Origin: Notospermus geniculatus
Lineage: Eukaryota > Nemertea > Pilidiophora > Heteronemertea > Lineidae
Direction: 5' to 3'
DNA: 64,000 nucleotides
NCBI GenBank assembly: GCA_002633025.1
Contig: NMRB01003062.1
Coordinates: 14,020 to 78,019 of the forward strand
Made by a program: the position numbers and the translations under genes. This document shows, piece by piece, positions 12,801 to 23,800 of this stretch (positions within the stretch are counted from its first letter, which is position 1; each line of letters starts with the position of its first letter). Under the pieces are notes generated by a model, which did not search any database, was not told the DNA's origin, and worked only from the letters and a program-made list of their open reading frames with translations.

Positions 12801-15800
12801 TAAAACTTCATAAGCAAGCCAGCGATCCCTTAGCCTACACAGGTACCGGTACATGTACCTGTACTTTTCCACTGGCATACAGCTTACTGTCTTTTCTTAA
12901 ACGAGCCTTCCACATGAATACCGTAAAGTGAAATATGTTCGCGGGGAAAAATTCTCGCTAAATTTGTTCTCCGCGAATGCAAATTACCGCCGACACCCGC
13001 CATATGCAGCGCGAATTTTGTTCCCTGCTAAATCCTATATCGATGAGTCATCAGCACCAGTTGACCAATGCAGCGTGGGGATTCCCATCGTGACGTCATT
13101 CCCGGAGTCTCCCTTGCGCCCGGAACGAGTGTTCACACATAACAAGCATGAGTGCGGTATGCAGCTGACAGTACAGGTTGTGCCAGGATATACAGCTTCC
13201 TGCTTCCCGAGAAGTCAATCTTCTTCATTATTCAGGGTGCGACACTCGCGAATATATTTCCGGGCAGAAAATTTTTATAAGGCATTTTACCACAAATATT
13301 TCTCCCCGTGAACATTGGATTTTTAGGCCATTCGCGAACATTTAGGATGCAAAAATATTTCGCTTTATGGCAAAAGATCCTGCACCACAACAGGATACAC
13401 AGCTAAACATTGCCCATTTATCAGAACACAGCGGTGTTCTGCAGTATCATTCCATATTGGAAAATTCTCATCATTGTCTATCTAACAATCACTGTACCAT
13501 AGATACAGGAAATGAAATATAAAAAACACATTAGACAGGTGCCTGTGAAAAAAAATGATTTATAGCTCCATATATTGGTTTCCAATGATTATTACAAAAT
13601 TGGCTCAATTCTGACATTTCAGAATGAAGTGCATGTAAAACAAAGAAGTGCTCACTGAATGATAGGCACAGGGGAAATACTGGTACCATCACCTCTGATG
13701 CAGCTGTTTATAATCCATACATGTATTTGACCAACTGGTTTCATTGCAGTTAACCCATTCTTTATGTGGTGGGGCGGGCGAATGTAGGTAAAAAAGGTAC
13801 AGGTAAAAAAGGTATAGGTAAAAAAGGTACGGTAAAAAAGGTACTGGTAAAAAAGGTACTAGGTAATAATGGTACTAGGTAAAAAAGGTCCAGGTAAAAA
13901 AGGTACTAGGTAAAGAAGGTAATAGGTAATAAAGGTACTAGGTAAAAAAGGTACAGGTAAAAAGGATACTAGGTAAAAAAGGTACACGGTTAAATTTTGT
14001 ATTGAATTTGCTAGATGCATTGGATTATCCAGAGTACTAGGTAAAAAAGGTACAGGTAAAAAGGATACTAGGTAAATGAAATGGTCCATGGACCATGTGC
14101 TCACCTGGGTGAACGTACCAGAAAAACAAATGACAAATGTTAAATCGAAATGTTCCAGATTTATTACCTAGTACCTTTTTTACCAGTACCTTTTTTACCA
14201 TACCTTTTTTACCTATACCTTTTTTACCTGTACCTTTTTTACCGTATACCGGGGCGGGCACCCTTAAGGCCAGAAGCACACCAGGTAATATCGCAAGCAA
14301 TCTATTGCCACTGATCTGCTCGCCAGCCACCGCCGAGTAGGCGATGTCGCAGACTAGGCGGTGTCCCTTTTGGTATTGTTCAGGCCGAGCATCCCTGGCG
14401 AGAAAATTCCACGCATCACTGTCCAGCGCACACCTGGCTTCAACAGCAAATTTCTGCTCGCTGTGATTAGATCATTTGCGATATCGCCTGCTGTGCAGCT
14501 GATTAAATCATGGCATAAATGTTCTCAGTGACTCCACTTCCCTTCCACATTACCCATACCAGCAAACACCCACTGTCTGTACAGTAAATAATCCATAGTT
14601 GACACCCGGTTTGACCCTTTGGACATGTTTGAAAAAACCTGTAATCTGCCCAGGGCAGGAGTATGCACTGTACATGAGCTGTTTCCTGCTTCAGAATTGC
14701 CTTGTAGCACTTTGTGAATCTCATGCATATCATCTCATTTTAATATGCAATCACACGTCAAAACCACTTGGAATGTTTCAGCAAAACAGCTCAGAAAGTG
14801 GTGGCTGGGTAATTCTTAATATTTTCCCGATAATGCCAATTACATGTAGGCCTTCACTTGAAGGGCTTTTCGGAATTACTGGACACCAATAGCAACGGTG
14901 CATGGATAAATCGAAATATTTCCCAGTAATGCCAATTACAATAGGGTTCTCTGCACTTAAGGGCTATTCGAAGGCCAATTCATTTAATACTTGACACACA
15001 TCGTACCATAAAGCTTCAAAAGCAGCTGTACAGTATTGAATTGTGCGAGAATAGGCCAGGAAACGTTCAACTTGGTGTATGCCAAACTAGAGCAAACACA
15101 TCAACAGAAAAGAAAGGCAAGGTAAGGTCATGCCAAAAAACATTGACTTAGAGAGTTGAGCATGAATACCTACGATATGATTTATGCCATGAGAGTGGTG
15201 GCCGGGTGTACAACATTGGCAACTACATGTATATCACCTCTGCTCCTGCCTCAGTACAAAGTGTCCAAAAGTGGCAGGTTGCCTGCCACTGCAGGGGCGT
15301 AGCTTTTATGGCCTAGGGGGGCAAAATTGATTGAGTCTGAAGAGTGAAGACAGAGGGCGGGTCTGAGGCCCTCCCCAGAAAAAATTAAAAACCTACATGC
15401 ATTTTCCCCTCATCTGACACCACAATAACTCGCCTTGAAGACAGAAAATTACCTTCGGGGGGGGGGGGGGGGCATTTTCCCCNTGCAATCAGACATTTCT
15501 ATTTACATCTAAAGTATAACACGATTTCACTGATGAGTTCAGAAGAATTGACTCACCTGACGACATGAGCTGTATCGCTGATAAAAATCCATACTCGATC
15601 TCGTCTAGTTCCAATTCCTGGAATGTTTCACCGAAGTACAGAAAGTGGTCTGCGAATACGGAAAAGTTTGGAAATGTCTGCATGATCGCCACCAATTCCT
15701 CATCAGAAAAATTGAAATAGTTGATTTTCTGATTGACTGGGTCGTAAAGTTCCACGTGCATGAATAAACACAATTGATAAATACTAGTCTGAACTAACGT

Positions 15801-17863
15801 GATCTGGTCTGATATTGACAGTTTTCGAAAACCTGAAAAAAGATATTGAATAGAATGAGGTACTGACAAACCGATTTTTCCTCTCATGAGGTACCTTTAT
15901 ATTTGCAATATTGTCTACGAAGATGTCATCATTTGACCACTTTTCAGAGTTGGTCGTAACATGCATAAAGCGGATACTGCTTCCTAATCACCAAAACACA
16001 ACGATACGAGCAGTCCCCCTCACCTAATCTATCATCATCTACTGAACACGAAATCTGCAGCTGCCTCATCATTTGAGGCAATTGGTCACATCATTGAATG
16101 GACACTTGGAAATACACATATGAGACAGTCTACGAAAAGCTACAGATGTCGCATTTGAGGAAAGTGTTAATAGCCACATTTCAATAGCTGAAATGTACTT
16201 CGTAACTGGTTAAACAGTAGCAGATCAATGCACAGGCATTCTGACAGCCCTAGTTGATCATTCAGCAACATCCAGCGGGTTTTCCTAGACCGCGTCACAT
16301 GTTCCATGTGTCTTCTTGATTCACTGGTCAAAACTTGACCCAACTCTGGTTCTGAACGTGGTAAAAAAGGCCCTTGTCCCTTACACCCACCTGGGATTTT
16401 CTTGGCGAACTTCAGAGCACAGAGAGCATCATGATTGAACTGTTCCATCATCACGCTCCACATAGCGAGGGGAGAGAAGTCTGTCATTTTTGGCATGTTG
16501 TAAGGCTGAAACAGAAACAACCCTGGTTCCAGGTACCGGTATAAAAGTAATTGATAATGAAGGAAATGAGAACTCTTCGTTAAAATGCTGTGAAGTTTTT
16601 CAGGTGGGTAGGGCTGGTAATTTTTAGGCTCATGGTCACCTTAACACATTTCCTAGGTGCAGTTATTGGTTTTTGGATCTGAATTCTTCATTTTACATGT
16701 GACAAGTACCGGTACATTGAGTCCCACTTCCACCTCCATACATGAACCCACAATATTGGCAAAAGGCTGCATTCACTCATTTATTCAACATTCCAAAACA
16801 AAGGGAATATCATGTTTTAATCAACACTGGTGAAACGGTCATTTGCAAGGGAAATTAATGTCATCATGTCCAGCATTCCAGCATGTTACACAAATGAAGG
16901 CTTTATTCAAATAACGAAAATATCAATTGGACGTCAGTGTGAAGACCTCATATTTCGTGATCAAGTGCACATACAACCGTTCAACAATGATAATCAATGC
17001 ACAGGCACCCACTGATGAGCAGAGAATAATGCAATAATGTGTGTACAATATTTACAATTTTTTTGCAATTGAAGTTTTAGGTTTCAGCAGCTGTCCCATT
17101 CAACAGAGCTTTACCTAAGTTCAATGATTGTGGAAACTTACACCGAGGCAGATGAGTCAGCAAAAAACAAAGATGACGTAATAATTAGTGCACATGCAAA
17201 CTAATGCCCAATGTACACAGACTGTACACAGAGAAAAATTTTCATCAAATTTTCTTGGTGAAAGTAACACAAATTGCCCCCGAATCTAAATTTCCAAAGA
17301 AACGTGAAAAATCTGAGGGTCAGATGAAATGCTGGATGGGGAGATGTGCTGGTGACTGTTCGATAGTTGTACGACCTTTTGAACTGGACTGGTTGCGTCC
17401 AGGGTTTTATAGGCCGAGACATGCGCCACAGCATCCCCATGCTGTTGGGGCTGTTGATGTCCCATTTTACGTCAGATTCCCAAAAATCTGAGGATGTACA
17501 ACAGGCATAATTTTATCTGTTCTAATTTCTTTGGCGAGGCCTACATTTACACAAGTCATCACCAACACCTTACCTTTCTTCTGATCTGTACCAAATCCTT
17601 GAGAGCACGTAGGATGGCACATTCATAAGAGTCCATTTCCGCTTCAGATAACACACCTGGCTCCTTCTTCACGTCGACTTGCAAAGGACTCATAGTTGGG
17701 AGATTCGTTGTTAGTTTTGGCAGAGGTGGGGTGGATGGACAAGAGTTTCTGATAAGCGCTGGTGGACCTTTCGACTTCGGTTGTGTATGATTGCCATGGA
17801 TCTGTTTGAGCTCTAACCTGGTAGCGTGTTTGACTGAGTTCGGTTGTCGGCCGATCCTACTAC
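9867..17863 (-). CDS. 2DBD-NR exons 5-9: hinge and ligand-binding domain
   Basis: Exon 5 (17574-17863) carries the DBD extension, hinge and helix 1 ([13 protein letters not shown]). Exon 6 (16391-16505) carries helix 3 and ends at AKKIPG. Exon 7 (15557-15832) has the LBD signature and helices 5-7. Exon 8 (11556-11636) is only 81 bp and encodes helix 8-9, ending LTLQHYIE. Exon 9 (9867-10063) covers helices 10-12 and the stop. The 3.9-kb intron before exon 8 holds several foldback repeats. Overlapping AATAAA signals on the minus strand at about 9188-9197, some 670 bp past the stop, could be the polyadenylation signal, but this is weak. Confidence 0.92.
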
Positions 17864-20800
17864 CTAGAATTCAAACAACCACACTGTGAGAAAATCATGC
17901 AAATGATGTCTGCTACTATTGGATATCTGAATAGGTAGTTAAAATCTGGCCTGTCTGGGCGGTGGCGGTGTCGGGGAAAAAAATCAGAAACGTTTGCAAA
18001 CACCTGGTTAACTCGATCAAGTGGGGGTAAGGGTACTATCACAGTCACTGTTGGTAGACAATCACAGTTGAGCACAGATGTTGAATACATTAGTTAAGAG
18101 TTCAAAAGTACTGGAAAATTTGAAGAGGTCAATCACACTTTACAAAGTACACGTTGACTTTTCACACGTAGGTGGGCTTTGCACACAAACTGCTGAATAC
18201 GCAATAATATCACTGCCTGCAGACTTGCATCAACAGGTTGCTGGTTGTGGATCAATAAAATAATTTAATAATTTCAAAGATAAGACAGACGAGACTGGTT
18301 AAAGCCGAGGAGACCTTTAACCAACATCACGGTTGTTGTTGAAGTGGCACAGTAGTATTAACATACGGACATGTTATTACTGAGGTTGGAGATTCCATCT
18401 GTCCATTCCAGATCAACTTGGTCAGATCCATGCATGTAAATAAGATGGCAAATCCTTTTGTGGGGACTGATTTCTTCAGGGATTCCTGCATTACACTGCA
18501 CTGCCAAACTTCTCCAGTATTTTTGGTACTTGGTATTAGTATTTGATTTTCCGTCAGGGCCAATAAGCCATAGCATATTATTGCCCCTGGTAAGTATACG
18601 GAAGAGGCCATCTCAAGCTACTCATGTTCCTCACTTAATGGATGGGATCTTTTTCTTGCCCTTGCAAAGGCAAAAGGTACAAGGCACTACGACTTACTGT
18701 ATCATGAGACACGCTGAAGAGCCAGGGAAAATTAACAGCATATGGCCCAGGATTTGTACCTGGGATGTGCTGCTTAAAACAGACATGTTGACCATGCTAT
18801 CACGGCTTCTCCAGTTTTGCTGTATTCATCATTTGGTACCTAATTCTATGATTTTCTTCAGATCTCATGGGTCACAATGATATCTGTCTAAACTTCAATC
18901 TAAACTTACCATCAGGGGTCATTCCAACATCAATGCACTGTTTAAACCGGCAGTACTTGCAAGCATTGCGGGTTGACAATGTTATTGAACAGTTACCACC
19001 TTTAGAACAGGCGTAGCGATATGAATCTCTTTCTTTGATCGTTCGTCGGAAAAAACCCTGAAAAATCATGGAATAGATTATGAAGTTTATGGCTTCTGAA
19101 CAGCTGCGGTGAAGAAAAAACAAAGTTCCAGAAAAAGCAAAATTGTGAGGTTTCCAACACAACGTCATGAATTTGTTGATCACAAAGTGAGATAGATGCA
19201 ACTTCTCGCAACTTGTCAAATGCTGGCCAACAAACCACACTACAGATATGACAGAAAAAAATTCTTTAACTAACTGAACTGAGATGCTTGTAAGCAGTCT
19301 GCAGAATTTTTATGGGGATAGATCTGGAACCATAATACACTATGCACCCTCGCTCTTACGAACCTCGATTACGAACTCCCGGATATTACGAACCCAACGT
19401 CTGGCTCCCAAAATTTCATGACATGTAAAACCTCGCTATTACGAACTCCACGTTAGTACGAACTTAACCCTTGGACCCCGAAGGGTTCGTAATAGCGAGG
19501 GGGGACTGTACGGGGTGAAGAAATCCTACCTTACAACCTTCACACGTAATGGCCCCAAAGTGGAAGCCAGAGGACGGAGCACCACATACTTTACACGGAA
19601 TGTTCGAGATGTCGCCATTGATACTGGACAGAGGGTCGGTACCTGAAATTGAGTGCCAATGGAACCAGTATTATTGGCAAACCAATTACAAAAAGGTCTA
19701 TTGTTTTGATATATGATATGATATTTATTTGACCACATAACACAACAGAATACAGTGTGCAAACTTTTCTTGAATTGGTCCGACACAGTCAAGATCCTAT
19801 TGGATCGTTTATACGACTGACTGACTGTGCCCGTTACAAATGTCTAAGTGATAAAAATTAATACATATTCCAGTGACGAGCTTTCTAATTAGTGTTTAAA
19901 TCAATAGTGTGACTTTAATAACAATGTGGGATTACACAGTTTAAGCTGCAACGTTCAAGCAAATAATTTTTTTAATACTGTAAACTGTGAAATTTTCGCG
20001 GCGCTAAATGTTCGCGATTTTGGGGGTCTACGAATTCGCGAGGAATAATTTTTCGCGATTGGAACCCTTCAGCTTCATAAAACCTCAAGAACCAATGATT
20101 TTCGCGCGATTTATGTTCGCGTTTTGACCCTCGAGCGCGAAAATCGCGAAAATAAAACGCACGCGAAAATTTCACGGTTTACAGTACCGTATTTTCGCGA
20201 CTATAGGGCGCACCTGACTATAAGGCGCACCCCTAATTTCACCCTAAACCCTTGACGAAATCCATACATAAGACGCACTGCCCTATAAGGCGCACCTCCC
20301 TATAAGACGCAGTCATCAGGTGAACCACAGCAATGTTATGCATCAAACTGACCTGGTTGTATGATTAATTAGCTTGTTGTGACAAGCTAATTAGTTTGTT
20401 GTGACACTTCTGATCAAATTTTCGGACTCTATCTGCAGATAAGGCGCACCACCCTATAAGGCGCACCCCCAATTTTAGACCCTTCTTCATGAAAAAAAGC
20501 CGCGCCTTATAGCCCGAAAAATACGGTAGTTAATAAAACCCTGAAGACTATTGAAGAGTGAAAATCTTTTCTGAGACTGAATTAAGAAGTGAATTGAATA
20601 GCTGTGCTGTACTGTGTCGGGAAAATGCCATATTTCAGAAAACATTGAAACCTCCTTTTGTGGATCCCTATTGAAAACACCATAGTTCAGTTCCTATTTG
20701 TTTGTACATTGTATTATGTTTGACATTCATTATTTTTTACCAGAATGTCAGAATTGGCCTAAATTGAAAATTTATGACAGATCATACATCATACAGTGAA

Positions 20801-23800
20801 CACTCAATTACGGTCACTTTGGACGTACCACTGCTGTCTGTGTATTGAGAAGTGTGTGTCCTGATGATAGAAATGCCAAAGTTGATATCACCTGCAATCT
20901 TTACTCACCTGGTTTCATCATACCAGATGAAAGGCATTTCTGATAGCGGCAGTATTGACATTGTGTGCGAGACTCCTTCGTGATCCTGCATGTCTTGTTC
21001 TTTGAGCACACATATTTCACCGAACTGTGTTTCATACTTCGTATAAAGAATTTCTAGAAAAACATAATAAATTTGTAAAGAATTTACAAAGCGATTGATA
21101 AAGGGAACTTTGACGTGATATTTTCCCTCCAACATGGTAAAACATGTACGGTAAAAAAATTGATGGGTGACTTGGATAAAAGAACTCGGCCAGAGCAGAC
21201 AACAACACCGGCACAGAATAGAATTATAAAATCACCTTGTTGAATCGTTACACGGTCAAATTCAGCCATAATCTCAGAGTAAGGACCCTAAGGCTGAGAT
21301 GGTCCCTCCTCTTTTTCAAAATCAGAAAATGAACCTGTGTGAACAGTTACCCCCTCCCCCGTCCATGCATCCCAGCCAATTAAGCAGAACCAGAGGAGTT
21401 CAGGGAGTATCAAGCCAGGCTCAACATGATGGCTACCATGATGCCATGAGCCAATTGTAGTACAAATCACCCTGCTAAGATTCGGTCAGCTGTTTTTTTT
21501 CAGGTTCAAACAGGTTTTGCAAACAAATGTCTCTTCAGTCCCATACTCCATCATAGTGTCAGCTGCACATTGGCTATTCAATGGTATGTCAAGTAGGCCC
21601 TACATAGATTGGAGACACTTGTTCACTCTGAAAGCACTAATCTTCTTAATTCCCAGAGACATCAGAGTACACAATAATCTGTGTACTTACTAACAATATG
21701 CACAGGTGATATCGATTTCGGACATGGTACAATATTATTGTAACTGGGACAGCCCCAAAATACAGCTGAGAGTCCAACTAAAATGCACAATAAAAGACCT
21801 CATTTTCAGGTATGTTGACTGATGGCCTCATTGACGTCCTGATGGTCTGAAAGTAGTCCTCATTGCAATTTTCAATATGACTAATTTTACTTTTGAAATG
21901 TTTGAACAATAATTGAGGCAAAACTTGTAACTTATGTTGTAAAGATGGTTTTATCTTGCGAGACTGGATTTAGTCCTACCCATCATGTTGTGTCCTCTGA
22001 TGACATAAAACTACAGGCTAGGCCTACACTGAATTTTTTCACCATACTTTTGATACGGCTAACAAAAGGGATGCGTCAATCTTGTTTTCTCCATCAGGAC
22101 CAGCCTTACCATACAAGACTGCCAAATGTTGCCAAGTTCTTTCAACCCTTTTGGACGACAAAGCCATTGTTTTACCAGCCCACACTCAACACCTTCGATA
22201 ATCGAAGGCCGATCTGCTCACTGCGTTACATCGCACATCACCCTTCGAGAAATAGACAGGTCCACGGCGTATCTTGGCACGATGCCAACTTTACCGGTCG
22301 ACCAATCATATTGCACTTTATATCGGGTCTTCGGCTACCACTATTTGTACCACGATTCAAATTTTACAACACCGGTTCTGATTGGCCTCCTCTTTGCTGC
22401 GGACCGGTCAATTTCTCGAAGGGTGATGTGCGATGTAACGTAGTGGTGAGCAGATCGGCCTTCGATTATCGAAGATGACACTCAAAGCAAAATATCTCTT
22501 AAATCATACATGTCATATTACCGAATTTAGCATTTTATTCTATGACCTGATTACCACAGAAAATTTTTAAATCTGCTGTATAAGCCATGTCAGCAGGTTA
22601 TCATCAATACCTTTGCCACACTGTTTCAGTTGAATACAATGTAGATTGTATGATGAATGATGCATTTTTTTGCGCAAACGAGTACCATAGATGTGAGCAC
22701 AGAACAGCTGCTGCTCTGAGCTATCAAAAAATTCACAACTCGAAAATTAATTTTAAACATGTCAAGTAGGTTTTCAATGAACCTGTACTGACATGCATAT
22801 TGCCACAAAAAAAACAAGTCATTCAATCGCTGTACACCATATCTATTGAATAGATGAACACGTTCGCTGCCATGGCCAAAATATCATTTCCATAGGCCAC
22901 TGCCATGACCCCCAGGCCTATTTCAAGTTTATTTCATATTGCCAACTACCGGTACGAATCATACATGTAGCTGTACCCTCTAGCGTGTTCCCATACATCT
23001 GGTCAATCCCCACTGCCAGTATGATCATTGGAAGGCTCTTCGTCATTGCCAAGCTTCATTAACAGAAAATGTTTTAGCCCTACTACGAGTATACTCGTAG
23101 CTGGCAGTGGGGAGGAGATCAGCGACTACAAGTACACTCGTAGCCGGCAGTCAACGTGTTCGCTTTCATTTGTTTTTCTGTTGCTTACCTTGCACGCTTC
23201 ACAGACATATGCACCACAATGGAATCCCGAAGACATGTCCCCGCAAACTTTACACAAAACTTTCCGTATCTCCTTCTGATAAGTAGTACACTTTGACTTC
23301 GTTCTTGGTGATGACTCCAAATTTGAATCAATGGATGATGTACGCTTCCTCTGTTTTCCACTTGCATTCGAGTCACACGAATCCAAACTTACACATGCAT
23401 CACCATCAATAGAATTACTATTGCTACCAGACACAAGACAAGGTGACTGACTTAACAGACCCAAATTCTGTTTTTCGTGTGTCACACCCCATGGCAATTC
23501 ATTGCTATACTGATATTTTTCAGATCCTCCATCACAAGGATGCAAATTTTGGGAAATTTGTTCCCGACAGTTTTCATTTGTATTCTGTGGTTGCTCCTCC
23601 ACAGAGTTAGCTTGAGACAACGGTAGCGAAGGCAGGGCAGGGTGCATAAACCGTGGAATGGAAAAAGTTGATGGATATAATTCATCGCAGTTATTTCCTA
23701 ATGGGTAATAGTGGCCATTGAAATAACCTGCAGCGTTTCTGTTACATTGTTGCGGATCATAACCCCATGGTTCCAACTGGGGTGCCACGAACAGTTGACT

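Noticed and set aside
12928-13311. 127-codon frame on the plus strand
   Set aside because: Contained in a palindromic transposon-like element; no recognisable domain.
13787-14075. CRISPR-like array
   Set aside because: Short contiguous minisatellite units with no spacers, in a eukaryotic intron.
21945-22478. 177-codon frame on the plus strand
   Set aside because: Its second half is MITE copy 2; the first half has no motif.
19530-23376. Exons 1 and 3 as mutually exclusive first-finger exons of one DBD
   Set aside because: Exon 2 supplies a matching second finger for exon 1, and all phases join in series, so two full DBDs are the better model. Skipping remains possible as an isoform.
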